Part shown: positions 1-10,778 of the stretch, piece by piece
Layout of the letters: each line of letters starts with the position of its first letter
Numbering within the stretch: the first letter of the stretch is position 1
Source: Hirsutella rhossiliensis
Taxonomy: Eukaryota > Ascomycota > Sordariomycetes > Hypocreales > Ophiocordycipitaceae
DNA length: 64,000 nucleotides
Direction of reading: 5' to 3'
Assembly: GCF_020360975.1 (NCBI RefSeq)
Contig: NW_025408686.1
Coordinates: forward strand, 1-64,000
The notes under the pieces: generated by a model
Seen by the model: only the letters and a program-made list of their open reading frames with translations
The model's database searches: none
What the model was told of the DNA's origin: nothing
Position numbers and translations under genes: made by a program

Positions 1-402
1 CTGTGACGCGTAGCGCGACGCGATGCCAGAGACGCTTCCGGGGATATACCTCTTTTAGGGCAATAAGGCGGGCTGGGGTACCCTAGTTATACATCATTAC
101 AATCCTCGTTCGTTTATGAGGCGAATAATTCTGTCGTTGGCCCATTGCGGGCTAAATTGGTAAAGTTATGGCCAGTTGAAGTTGAAACGTGTTTTAGCGA
201 TGAATAGAGCCCTGCCCTAAAGTGCAAGGTGTGACGTAGTATTTTAGCTCAATTTACATCAATTACGCCCAGCACCTGTGCCAATGCCAAAGTACTGACC
301 CCGTAACAGATGCTATCTGATATCCTCTCGACGGAACACCTCATCTCCACAGTTGCGCCCACTCAAGTCAATTAGATTTGAGGAAAAGGGTAATTCGCCG
401 AG
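1..402. other. no gene recognised, left edge
   Basis: I see no coding signal or repeat here. The stretch is the 3' flank of the minus-strand gene that ends at 403. Composition is mixed and slightly AT-rich, and stops occur in all frames. Confidence 0.4.
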
Positions 403-1600
403 TCAGACGACCGAGCAGATATTTTGTGCCTCTTCCGCAACCGGCTCTTGCATTATATTTAACGCCTCGCGAAATTTCTCTGGATGGTCTCGGAATCTAC
501 CACGACGTTTAGATATCTCAAATTTGCATGTAGTGGATAGTGGGATTCGCACGTCTTTCAGAGCTTCAAAGCTTCAGAAACCATCAGCCACGCGGCGGTC
601 AAAGCATTGATGAGAAGCAACAGTAATGGCTTACCCTTCTTTCATGGCACTTGCACTATCCGAGAAGTCAGCCATGTCTCAATCTGATGTGCTCTTTCAA
701 CCTTACTAGTCTCTTACCGACCGGTTATGTTCCCCAAACTCAATTTGCTTTTCTCGAAGCTCGGCGAACTTTCTCATATAATCCTCGTGTTGAGACTTTA
801 GCGTATCGTGAATACTCTGGAGGAGCCTCGATCTGGATGTGATCAGCCATGGCGCAGCTATTTTAGTCGACTGCGCGAGTTTGCTTACATCTGATCGGAT
901 TGCGGCTCCAATGCTCCAGCAGCTTCACTGTTTCGCGTTTGGTACCTTGTTCGCTGCCTCCGAGTAAGTATATTTGGATTTTCTGGGTGAACAGAATCTT
1001 CTTCTATCTCAAGAGACGGGGACCTGGATCGTCCTCGCAGTGGACCGGCTTGTGCTGATTGTCTCATACTTGGAAGCCCGGCCTTGCCCTTATCGCGGCG
1101 CGAATGTCCAGTCGTGGGAGCAGGACCCAGTGGTTTGCCCTGGGTTTGACTAACCATCTTGGATTCTCGATAGTTGTCTCGAGGCTCCTCTTGCGGGTCA
1201 TCTTGAGGACCGAGCAGAGGGTCCGTCGGGCCATGAGGTCGGCTAAGACAATTCACAGCTTGGTGCCTTTCATGTGGTTGTTAGTGATGAAAGAGAATTG
1301 CAGGAGAAGACGAGAGATTACTGAAAGCTAGGGTTTGGATTCGGGTCGAATGAAGGAGGCTGGTGAGTTTGGTATGTTTGGTATGGCCAATTGGAAGGCT
1401 GTTGAATAGGAAAAATCGGTTGCTGCTGCGACATGTACGGAAGATGCTGTTGAGAATAGCTGGAAGGTACCTGAAGTTGCCAATTAGACGGCTGTTGCGG
1501 AGGGTTGGCAGTTTGTTGCGAGGCAAATTTCCCGATTGCTGGGGGAAGTTGACACCGCTAGTACCTAACATGTTAGGGTAATTGAGTTCGACGCGATTCT
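403..1600 (-). CDS. hypothetical Gln/Pro-rich protein with introns, 5' end uncertain
   Basis: I do not recognise the family. Reading minus strand, about 1,585-1,323 encodes a Gln/Pro/Ser-rich stretch with repeated QQP and PSNW motifs. A 55 nt intron follows, with donor GTAATC, branch CACTAAC and acceptor AAAG, ending near 1,268. The next exon is charged and Pro-rich and runs to about 889. A second intron of about 56 nt (donor GTAAGC, acceptor ATCCAG) leads to a coiled-coil-like exon containing HDTLKSQHEDYMRKFAELRE at about 830-718. Further introns lead to a last exon, 571-403, containing KFEISKRRGRFRDHPEKF and ending in TGA at 403-405. The junctions around the 21 nt exon at 655-635 do not keep frame by one base, so I have either missed a splice choice or the gene carries an indel. 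The true start was not found; an in-frame TAG just upstream of about 1,585 implies another 5' exon or decay. The many matching splice sites are the main evidence that this is a gene. Confidence 0.45.
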
Positions 1601-2829
1601 GACATAGCAAATTCGGAGTAAATATGGTATGTAAGAAAGAAAAGAGCGGCAGAGAGCAAGGCCAAAAGGGCCATAGACTTTGATACGGCTCAACGAGGGC
1701 ACGCGATCTGCTCGTCCTTTGTTTTTGTACTGAAGAGTGTGAAAATGGAAGAACCATTCGCCACCAAGAAGCTCCGTCTTGGATTTGCTGCATTGTCGAG
1801 AGCCTGATGCTCGTGTAGGCGCAATTAGACATTTGGACAAGAAAGCTCTGCAACCGCTCAACCGCTCAAAAAAAATGTGATTCCCTTCGTGACACCCAGG
1901 CCAAAACATGCCCCTGACTGCTCCCGCACTATACCGGCAAGTGGTGTAATACGTACCTGACAAGGGTCTAGACTTATTGCTTATATTGCTTATGCTTCAC
2001 ACCACTTGAAGCCGCCGAAGCACGCTCCAGCCACGCTTCAGTCGGAATGCGCTCCTGCTGTCCTGAGCTTTCTCGACATAACCTCAATCGTTCAAGTGTG
2101 GCAGCCATCTTCGGCAGAGGGTGTGAAGGAGGACAGTGTTTGGGACGGATGTGGCGGCTTGCGAAGCGATGCCTCAGAATCCTTACTAGGTGGTGCATCA
2201 TGCCTGGGTAAGGTGGTGTGAAGAAAGACTGAGCGAGCTAGCTTGCCAGGTGTGATGATGTGGATGGTGTGACGCAGCCTACTTTGGTGCTTGATGGTCA
2301 AATGCGACGAGGACACTCATGTTGGCTAGAAATGCGGCAAAGGAGCATTGAATTGATTGTCTCCAATGCTTTGATGTTTTACTCCTTACCACAGTCACCA
2401 CGGGACGAGCCGCGAGGTTGCTGCACTGCCTCGCGACCTCGAAGATTCACATTTCCTCTTTTCCTCGGCAAAGAGGAAGTACCTGAATTCTAGGAAGCCG
2501 AGTGCGCCCATATCAGGCTGCATCACAAGAATCTCACTGGAACAGCTCAAAGTTCACGCGATTAAAAGAAATGTCGCGCAAAAGACATAACAGAATACAG
2601 AAAGAGGCAGCTCGCAAGAGAGGGCCCAGTCTGTTAAACAAAGTGTTACGTAACTGGCTTCACATCAGGGAAGTTTCCAAACGATCAAGAAGTTCCCAGC
2701 CGCCTGAGCACCTGAACCCAGCGTCTTCCTGGCTCCCCGCCCATCATCGAAAGGCACCTCCCACGCATACAGATCCCGTCGTTGCTGTTGCGTTTGAGTC
2801 TGACGAGCGATACGTAGTTGTACAGGCAT
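1601..2829. other. no gene recognised
   Basis: Only short open frames without recognisable motifs are present. The part up to about 1,960 could hold the missing 5' exon of the minus-strand gene at 403-1,600. Nothing else is supported. Confidence 0.35.
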
Positions 2830-2839
2830 AGGCCTCGCA

Positions 2840-3130
2840 GGAGCTCTCCACGGCGTCGGCGGCGACGGCGGGACCGGCAAGTCGCGAATTATCGAGGCAC
2901 TCGTCCAGTTTTCCGTTGAGGAGGCTTTCGAATTGCCTGCTGATCACGGCGACGTCAGGGACTGCCGCAGCGCGGATTAATAGTAGCACGATCCAGCCGC
3001 GAACACGGCTAGAGATCTTGACGAGCGACTGCCAAGCAAGCGGATCGGCTCGTCCATGGCCAATCTCGGATGGGTTGGCAGGAGGAAGACATGCTGGCCA
3101 TACCATGCGCTATCTTCATCAAAATGTGTC
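2840..3130 (+). pseudogene. Helitron PIF1-like helicase fragment (Walker A)
   Basis: Plus-strand reading at about 2,843-2,900 gives a P-loop with GGDGGTGKSRIIEALV, the helicase motif I of PIF1-family helicases carried by Helitrons. After a frameshift near 2,915 the reading continues as LLITATSGTAAARINSST, the region after motif I. A further shift gives DCQASGSARPWPISDG. The fragment then runs into the foldback element, before the motif II (DEVSM) that would follow. It is the counterpart of the minus-strand fragment at 15,127-15,564 and is non-functional. Confidence 0.7.
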
Positions 3131-3204
3131 TCCATGATATACCGGTACGCTGGTCTGTGAGCAGAGAATTGTTGCAACCGCGGTAGAGTGATGGTGAAGT
3201 TGTT

Positions 3205-3644
3205 GTTGGCGGCGGGCTGGCATGACTACCTTACCAACTGTTGTAGAGACGAGTTGCGGGGAACGGGTTGGGCGAGGAAACTCGGGTGTCGCTCCTAGAC
3301 CCTTCCGCTGCTGCCTGGTGGGGACAGCAATGCTACTCGACGCCAGCTCACTCTGGCCGCAGTAAAGACGATTTTCCTTATCATGAAGGGGTTGCAGCCC
3401 TTGCAGCTCAGTACTACCAAGCAGCCAGAAGCTAGGGTGTTGTCAATCGCCCAAGACGAGGACTTGCTGCACTGTTGTGAAGCCAGAATCGGCCGCAGGT
3501 ACGGTAACGGGAATCACAGGCACCCATGATGAGCGGAAGGGTCTAGGAGTGACACCCCGCGTTTTCTGTACCCAACCTTCTCCCCCGAACTTCTCCTGTG
3601 CGACAGCTGGTAATTTTGTCCTACAGTACCAATCATCCGCCAAC
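3205..3644. mobile_element. foldback/MITE-like element, copy 1
   Basis: The sequence is a large imperfect hairpin. A near-perfect 25 bp inverted pair lies at 3,285-3,309 and 3,532-3,556 (GGTGTCGCTCCTAGACCCTT against its inverse, one mismatch). Weaker inverted similarity continues outwards to about 3,183 and 3,680, including GTTGGCGG near 3,205 and its inverse near 3,640. There is no coding capacity. A second full copy is at about 14,565-14,980 and a half copy at 13,143-13,352. I found no clean target duplication. A long-TIR MITE or a foldback element are both possible. Confidence 0.6.
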
Positions 3645-4254
3645 CACTCACTTGAGTTCACCATTATTCCGCCATAGGATAGAACCGCTACTAGATGTCC
3701 AAAGGCACATGTTCAAAGGCTCATACCGGCGGCACAATCACAACCGCGGCCAGCCAAGCCCCTGCGAGCAGAGTCCCCCTGCCTGGCCGCCCCCTGCCAA
3801 AAGTATTGCTTCCCAGAGAATGAGGCAATGACAACGACAATAACGACGACCTCGAAAGCGGTGTCGATACTCAGGCTGACAACCCGAGGGCACGACCCCA
3901 TCTAAGCTTGAAAGCTCGCAGGACGACAGCCTCGCACGAACCAGCAAGCGTTAGGCAGTTGTATTCACCGGTGAACGACGATGACACCTCGCGCGAGCCC
4001 AGCTGCGTTTCCAATACAAGCGGAGACATGGGAGGCGTTACGACGACTGCCTGGCGGGGCTATAGAGCTTCCAACCGATCAGCGGGAGCAATATTTGCCT
4101 TTACAAGTTCCATTATACGTGCCATCTCGCACTGAATGATCGCCTCTTCATTACGCCTGTTGGCCCTAATGGGGTACCGGTAAGTATCTGTCGATACTGG
4201 CATGGGTGCAGAGGAGCACGCAGGCCATTGGACCACCAGGTGGGCGCCACCGGA

Positions 4255-4553
4255 CATTGAGCCGGACCGGCCGCCACGTCTGGAAAACGACATCATCCAC
4301 TGATCCGTCATCAGTCAGATTGATACAGCTTCACAAAGCCGCAGGCGCTTCTCGGAGGATGATTTGAGCACAAAAGTTGGCAAATATTCGAAAAAGGTAG
4401 ACAAAGCGATACCGGTACCTGGCAAACACACGCGAGCTGTGTATGTTGAGGCGGACCGGCCACCACGTCTGGGAAACGACTTCATCCACTGATCCGTCGT
4501 CAGTCAGATTGATACCGCTTTACAAAGCCGTAGACGCTTCTGACTTGAGCACA
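4255..4553 (+). repeat. pair of ~105 bp direct repeats
   Basis: About 4,255-4,372 and 4,447-4,553 are direct copies, both containing GACCGGCC, then CATCCACTGATCCGTC, then CAGTCAGATTGATAC. The second copy lacks about 10 bp near its end. They lie just beyond the broken 3' part of the first Helitron remnant. Their role is unknown; they could be remnants of a Helitron end or of a short tandem insertion. Confidence 0.6.
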
Positions 4554-4669
4554 TTGTCACCTCATCGTACATCTCTCGGCCCGGAGGCTTGCTAGGCGGA
4601 GCCTACGGCGGCATGGCGGCGAGCCGGTCGTGGACAACGGTCAGTGCCGCGGGTGGAGGGCTGCCAGCT

Positions 4670-5848
4670 CAAAAGTCTGCTCGGTGATGAATTGCGACGT
4701 GACGGCGCGGTCTAGAGCTAGCCTCTAGATGGTAGCCAGATACGCCGGACGGAGAATGGCGGGCTTCTGGATTTGCGTCTCGTATCACACCGTTTCCGGG
4801 CTGCCCATAGCGACTCGCATACACGCAGGAGAACGAAAATAGGCGGGGGTGCTCCTTAACCAAATACATGGCGCCTTTCCATTGCGCCGACATCCCAAGA
4901 GATGTGAATGTTTTCAATGGCCTGCAGTAGAGGATAGGGAAGAACCGTGGCCACAAGATCGTCCACCTTGTTCGGAAAGACGACGATATGCCCTTTCACG
5001 TGCTTGCGGTAGCTGATTCCCGAACGGGTCTTGTTGTCGACCGTGAACTTGGTGATATAGCCAAAAGGTGCGTGCAGGGCAATGAGTCTCTCTTCAACCG
5101 GAGAGGTCATCAAGCTCGTCGGGGTACCGATGTTCGCAACCGATGGCCATGTTGTTGACCGAGCAGGCTTTAGGCAGCCGTCCACTGTCGAAGCTGACGC
5201 GACACTCACGGCACACGTCAACTCTGGCGCCCTCTGGTGACGGAAGGCACGCGCTACACTCTTGGATAGTCCTGGTCGCCCGCAGCATGGAGGGCGACAA
5301 GAAACCCTCCACTGCATGGTGGCGAGTTCGCAAGGCGGTGTCTTCCTATAGCAGAAGACGGTGGGAAATCGGCAACGTCCGTTCTTCGGTAAACGCTTGG
5401 TAGAAAGATTTAGCAGCCTCTACCTGGAGGGCAACGGGGACATCGTTGCACCAGGATCTTGTTGATGATGCCTGCTCCTTGACGCGGAAAGTGGCGTTAT
5501 AGTGATGCAGTATGGATTCGACAGAGTCTCGTTGAAGTTGAACGGTTTCTCGCATCGGCCGGGGTCTTTTGGGAGCGCTGGCTCCGTCGGCGGTGGAGGG
5601 GAGGCGCTTGCTCTTGCCCAGGTCGTTTCGGTGATGGAGTGGTTGGCGGCTGCGTGTGCGGTATATCGGTATTGGGCCTCACGGCGGCGGGTTCGGTCTT
5701 CAGCGCGCTGGCGGTCCATATCCTGTAACACACGAAGAATCTCGTCGTTGGGAACTCTGACAGGCTGTGGCCGGCGCTGCGACTGAAGATCCTTCAGGGT
5801 GCGGCGAACCTCTTCGGGGGAAACCCTGGCCGTCTGTTCTCGCGGCAT
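4670..5848 (-). pseudogene. Helitron replicase N-terminal region, copy A (broken)
   Basis: ATG at 5,848 begins MPREQTARVSPEEVRRTLKD, typical of the N-terminus of fungal Helitron proteins. An Arg-rich segment follows (RRREAQYRYTAHAAANHS). After frameshifts near 5,560, 5,340 and 5,100 the reading continues as ACSVNNMAIGCEHRYPDELD, then VEERLIALHAPFGYITKF, then KHVKGHIVVFPNKVDDLVA. This conserved N-terminal domain is often found upstream of the Rep nuclease. Nothing resembling the HUH Rep motif or the helicase follows, so copy A is truncated at about 4,670. Its N-terminus is homologous to the one at 9,867, so two Helitron copies lie in the same orientation. It is probably silent. Confidence 0.75.
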
Positions 5849-6516
5849 TGCGATCGAGGATGACTAAGATCGAGTGCCCGGAGGAGGAAAAACCGGTTCT
5901 GTTCAAGAAGAAAGACAAGAAGAATTCAGTCCCAGTCAGGTTCGTCAGCAAGAAGGAAAGGAAAGGACTTTGGGGTGTTGAAAGAGCTGCCTCCCAGGCG
6001 CTGTCGATAGGTCTCTGGAGCTGGCGGAGGGGGGGTCAGTCGGAAGGGTCAGTCGGCCGGGTAGTGGGGCCGGGGCGGTCAGCGCTTTTTGCGGTGCGGG
6101 GAGGGAAGAAGGCGTTGTGCCTTGACGACTCGGGCATCAGTGGCGGTGCAGTGGCAGGAAAATGCACGGGGCGCTAAGTGGTCCGAGCTTACGGAGGGGG
6201 CGGAAGAAGGAGCCTTTCGTTCCTCAAGGCACGAAAGGCACAGGAGACAGGAGACCGGCCCCTTTCAGGGTCCGCCAATGCCTTGAGGAACGGGACGAGA
6301 GTTGGGCATAACCGAGCGCGAGAATTCGGGTTGGTTCTTAGACAAGTTCTGTTGGAGAAGAGAGGGGAGTGCGGCTGCTTGGACCCATTACAGCACCTAT
6401 CCGTTTAAGCCTAAGCTACCCCTCATCTTCTCCCTGCGGCATAAATGAGCTTCAAATTGATTCGACATTTTTTCAGAACGCAATCTTCACGATTTGGTCA
6501 TGGGAATTAGGTCACC
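5849..6516. other. Helitron upstream region, no gene recognised
   Basis: This is the 5' side of Helitron copy A and the upstream region of the MYND gene. An open plus-strand frame here is mostly antisense to the Helitron start and shows no motif. I see no protein-coding gene. Confidence 0.4.
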
Positions 6517-7253
6517 ATGGCCCTTGAGTGCAATAGCTGCAAGAAGTCGCCGCCTGAAGTCGCCCTCAAGAGGTGCGCGAAATGTTCCACCACGCCGTAC
6601 TGCTCCAGGGATTGCCAGAAGACAGACTGGAAGGTCCATAAGAAGGTTTGTGGCAAACAGGCCGATGCCACGACATCGTTTCAAGATGGGCCTACAACGG
6701 CAAATTTGTCGCCTCCGAAGGGGTTGGAACAGGGCGTCGCCCGCCCTTCACGCGTCTTGAAAATCGCACTTGGCTCCATGATCGATCGGAAAGAGATGTC
6801 TACGGGTTGCTGATCGACGCTTACCGACTGCGCGCTGAGGACATGTACAACATTGAAGGCGAAGCAGACGCGGATAGCATATATGGTGGTGCCGGCAACG
6901 GGCTGCGTGGCTTCAAGCGCTTCCTGGAGCGCGTCGAGCGTTGTCCCGGTTTACTGCCGCCATGGTGGGATGCAATGAAGAAGAAAGAGTGTGAGACACT
7001 CGGTATGACCCCATCGCAATGGCACGACCTACGAAGCGCGGTGGAAAAGAGCGATATCATCGAGCAATATGGGGATTCCTGATTCCCGATGCAGCTTCGG
7101 ATGTTTGCTGAGTCCGTGTATGGTCGAGCTCCGGGCGGGACAAGTGGGACGGCGATGAGGCAAATGATGGTCGCAATGGAGCAGGGTAAAGCAGAGGATG
7201 GAGTCGCACATGATGGACATGTCAGCAGCCATGCTTGGTCGGTGAAGGGATAG
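6517..7253 (+). pseudogene. MYND-type zinc finger protein, frameshifted and with a premature stop
   Basis: ATG at 6,517 (context ACCATGGCC) starts a protein whose first 50 residues form a MYND finger: CNSCKK, then KRCAKCSTTPYCSRDCQK, then W-K-VHKKVC, which fits the C2-C2-C2-HC zinc ligand order. MYND fingers bind proline-rich partners. Around 6,735 the reading moves to another frame without a plausible intron and continues FTRLENRTWLHDRSERDVYG and later LLPPWWDAMKKKECETLG, the usual C-terminal part of fungal MYND proteins of this size. A TGA at 7,080-7,082 then interrupts the homologous reading, which resumes as MQLRMFAESVYGRAPGG and ends at TAG 7,251-7,253. One frameshift plus one stop make this a pseudogene. 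It sits between two Helitron remnants, so capture by a Helitron is possible but unproven. Confidence 0.7.
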
Positions 7254-7355
7254 GCTTGATTGGTCGACAGCACCGCAGATCGAGTAGAAGCTGGCCGATC
7301 GTGGCTCGACATACGAAAGGTCAAACAATCAGGATGGCTACCTAGTATACTGCCA

Positions 7356-9867
7356 CTACTTTTCGAAACCTTGGTCCTCGTATAACCGTCTCGTTTCCGC
7401 GGCCAAGTTCTTGAGTCTCTGCATTCCATCAAGTATGGCCTGATCCAGCCCATTGCCAATGAAATCATGGTACCTCACGGGACCAAGAAGCTTGATGCCC
7501 CGAAGCGAGGTGCACCTGGACAGTTGCACATAGAGGCTCGTAAAATCGCACTTGGAGGGTTCACCATTGGTCACACAATTTCCACGCAGCTCCAACAGTA
7601 CTTCCACGAACGTTTTACCCTGGGCTTTGTAATCAGTGAGAACGAACGCTGGTACAACGGGCAATCCACGTCGCGTGCATCTTGCGGACAAGAATCTGAA
7701 GTGAGAGTTAGTCGAATCGAGCGTATGTGACATGGGTCGGATGAGCACCGTCCCCACCGGGAGGGACGGTATCGCCAAAGCCTTCGTCTCCTCGGACTGC
7801 AGAAGAATGCCGAGCGGCGGCCCGAAGTGGATGGTCACGTCATCTGCCAAGCAGTATCCTGGGTGATTGGGATCGAGTATTACGTCAACGGCAAAGTCGG
7901 CCCCATTCACAACTTTCAAGCCAGTGTAGATGTTCTTGTTCACAACCACAGGCATGCCCTGGGCATAGAAGAAGACGCCGGGGACCTTGCAGGCGGAGTC
8001 GTCACCTTTTCCCATGGTTCGCGCTACGATGTTTGGAGAAAGCGAGCCGTTGCGCCAGGTGTGAGTCGAGACAAAGATACGGATATGCTGCTTGTTGAAG
8101 CGCGCCCAACCCACGACAGCTTCCATGTTGAGGGCCCACCGGGTTCAGTGGCGTTATAGCACGCAAACCATCGTGGAAGGTGATTTGGGAGCGTCCTACG
8201 ATGTTGGCGTTGAGCAAGTCGAGGTCTTGCTGGGTCTGGCGCCCGTTACGAACTCGATCTAGAGTGCGCGGAGCTGGGGATCGTTGCGTGCGCGGACTTG
8301 GTCTTCGAGGAGCACCACGGTTTTGAACAGATGCCACAATCTGCAGCCGCTGTGGTGAGAGATTCTCGCTTGTCGCAGGGGTCTCTGTTCGGTCCGGCGG
8401 TCTGATGATCAGTAGGCTTGTTTCGCACGGGCGAACTGGTAGTCTCCCATCAGTAGAACGACAGGCATCCCACCAAACGGCTCGTCCGGACAGTCACGGA
8501 GTACCTGCAGGTGACGACTGACGTTGTGCAGAGTGGCTCCTCCCAGCATGCTGACCTCGTCAATCACGAGTACCAGCTTCTGTTTCCATATCCACTTCTT
8601 CGCCTCCGAGAAAGGCCTGAAAGGGGGAGGCGGTTTGTTTGGATCGCGATGGGAATCCAACCCACACGCTGAGTGGATGGTCGTGCCGCCAATCTGGGCC
8701 GCCGAACTGCCTGATGTGCCGGTTATCTGCAGAAGGTGTGGCTGATTTCTCGCCGCGAACACGTCCTTCAGGGCATCGATGATCCTCGACTTTCCCGTGC
8801 CGCCTGGCCCGCCGGTATACTGGAGATGTTGACCAGCTGAGTCCTGATTAGCGGTATACCTGTCCAGAAATGCGCAAACAAGTTGAAGGGCCATGGCCTG
8901 TAGATAGTTCAGAGTGAAGGTGGCCGCAGTGGCGTGTCCCATCTCCGCGAAGCTAGCCACCGGCCCATCGGACTGACGTCGACAAGCATTCGAGGCCCTT
9001 GTTGATTGAGGTCACTTCCCGGCGGCGCAATGGTGGGTTCCGTATCGCCGTAGCGAGCTAGGGTATCGTCGATGTCGGCGCCATCCGCGGAAAGCATGGT
9101 CCCCTGAGAACCACTCAATGTCGTCTAGCATCCGAAGATGCAATAGTTGTTGGGCCTTGGTCGCTGCTTGGACATCGTCTCGAGATATTGGGAATTGGCA
9201 CAAGCCGTCACCTTGATCATGGGCTATATTCCGGTACAGACCCTCTTGACGTTGGACAAAAGGTTGCTCTTCCTCAGTCAGGTTCTCTTCGCACAGATCG
9301 TGTATTAAACCTCCAAGGACGGTGGAGTCTTTTGTGGCGTCCGTGTCCTGCACGGCATTTCGCAAAATCTGGAGTAGAGCTCTGTAGGCCTGACGATGAG
9401 CCAGTGCTGGAGACTCTTCTTCGTATCGGCCATCGTCAAGTGGGTACTCAACGTCAATTGTGTCGTCGACTCGTCGCCCTCCGATCGACTGGCCCAGAGC
9501 TTCGCGTCCTTACGCGCGTCTTCGACAAGACTTTCTCAAAAGACAAATGTTAGAGACGTAGAAACGGATACGGGGACAAAGGCCCGCCCGATGAGTCGTC
9601 CATATGTCGGTTATATCACCTAGGCTCTCAGAAATGAAGTTTTCCCAAGGGACGAATAACGCCAAATGTAGGACAGAGTTTCTACAGAGAGTGTCAGACG
9701 GAGCCAAACGGTGCCGGGGTTAGAGCGTACCGCTTAATATAGACTGGGTGATCGTCCTCATGGTCGTCGCTGATGTATCCTTGGAAGATCGGGACGGCGT
9801 ACTGGTGGCCCTCCGAGGTGCGACGAAGCGCTTCAGGTGAGACCGTGGCTGCCTGTTCTCGTGGCAT
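7356..9867 (-). pseudogene. Helitron RepHel remnant, copy B (N-terminus, central region and PIF1-like helicase)
   Basis: ATG at 9,867 gives MPREQAATVSPEALRRT, homologous to copy A. At about 9,700 the reading jumps to the central Helitron region (LALFVPWENFISESLGD and VSNICLLRKSC), so the Rep nuclease portion is deleted. The helicase follows: YTGGPGGTGKSRIIDALK is Walker A (about 8,830-8,770), LVIDEVSMLGGATL is Walker B (about 8,570), and PVVLLMGDYQFA is motif III. The C-terminal part, 8,126-7,356, holds GMPVVVNKNIYTGLKVVNGA, LTDYKAQGKTF and YVQLSRCTSLRGIKLL (late helicase motifs), ending at TAG 7,356-7,358. Frameshifts occur near 9,360, 8,960 and 8,410. Without Rep and with these breaks it cannot be autonomous. 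Confidence 0.85.
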
Positions 9868-10221
9868 GGTAAACGGAGATGGTGGGAGGACGAGTGCTAG
9901 GAGGAAGCAAGAGAAAAGAGGCAAACGGTCTGTCGCCGGGGTCCGGGAGCAAGAAGTCGATCATGACATCTAGTCGTTACATCTAATAATGGTTTCGAAT
10001 GCTTATGGACGGAAAAGTCGGCCGAAGAAGTCTAGAGCACCCACGAAGGCAGACCTTTGATCCCGTGGTGGTAAGAGACGGCGGGGTAGCCGGGGTTAGA
10101 GGTGAGGAGGTAGGAAGAAAGCGGTAAAAGAACCAAAAAAGTTTATGTTCTCCCACAGGATTGAATGGTTTCTTGCGCGATTAGATGGCCCTTGCGATGC
10201 GGGTCAGACTCCCATCGGATC
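9868..10221. other. no gene recognised
   Basis: This is sequence upstream of the Helitron B start and left of the solo LTR. I see no coding motif. Confidence 0.35.
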
Positions 10222-10516
10222 TGTTGGTGGAACGTTATGCCAATACACATCGGAATAAGAAGGGGGTCACACACGAAGGTTCAAGATGCATGTTCTATGT
10301 CTAAAGGGGCAGTCTGAAGGGGCTATTTATACAGGAGGTCTTACGGACTTCTGGGGACCTCCTGAGTAATGGGCTCTACCCACGCATACGTGGCTGTGCC
10401 CACGCATAAAAGGGGTTGCCTTCCTTACTCAGGAAGTCCTCATGCGTTCCTGCTATATAGGCCAGGAATCCCTTCTCCGGGTCCCTCCCTAACAGGGCTA
10501 CCCCGGTCCACCGACA
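10222..10516. mobile_element. solo LTR (295 bp)
   Basis: The segment starts TGTTGGTGG and ends CCACCGACA, a 9 bp terminal inverted repeat with one mismatch and canonical TG/CA ends. Inside are a TATA-like GCTATTTATAC, a pair of CCCACGCATA repeats about 20 bp apart, and a second TATA-like GCTATATAGG. No internal domain or partner LTR is visible nearby. The 5 bp on either side (GGATC and GAAGG) do not match, so the insertion duplication has been lost or the two ends come from a recombination. Confidence 0.65.
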
Positions 10517-10778
10517 GAAGGATATAAGAGGAATTCAGGCATCAGATGACAGCTTCCTTTAGCTCGGAACCAAGCTTTGGGCAATTCTAGAATAGGCTTA
10601 GCGACTCTTATGTAGTGCCTCCGACTTCCGTCATGGGCGGAAAAGAAACATCATCATCAGATTGCACTGATCGCGAAAGTCTACCTGCGGCCATGTTTGC
10701 TTTCCACACCGCAACCACAATCAAGTCTTTCACATGATCCTTTTCCAAGGAAGCTGTAACAACGGGTGCTGTATACCG
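10517..10778. other. no gene recognised
   Basis: This is short spacer sequence between the solo LTR and the kinase-like pseudogene. No motif was seen. Confidence 0.35.

Larger units (their letters stand above)
2830..3960 (+). repeat. 1.1 kb repeat, copy 1 of an inverted pair (helicase fragment plus foldback element)
   Basis: This segment is present again in reverse complement at about 14,320-15,350. Matching landmarks include the Walker A region near 2,850, the sequence around 3,050-3,170, the foldback element at 3,205-3,644, and a right flank near 3,720-3,950 that includes the motif CCGGCGGCACAATCACAACC. Copy 2 lacks about 95 bp that copy 1 has at about 3,617-3,710. By eye the copies are roughly 85-90 percent identical. 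Neither shows CpA depletion, although duplications of this size are normally targets of RIP. Confidence 0.75.

Noticed and set aside
5767..6177. Plus-strand open frame of 136 codons
   Set aside because: It is largely antisense to the Helitron N-terminus and has no motif; treated as a shadow.
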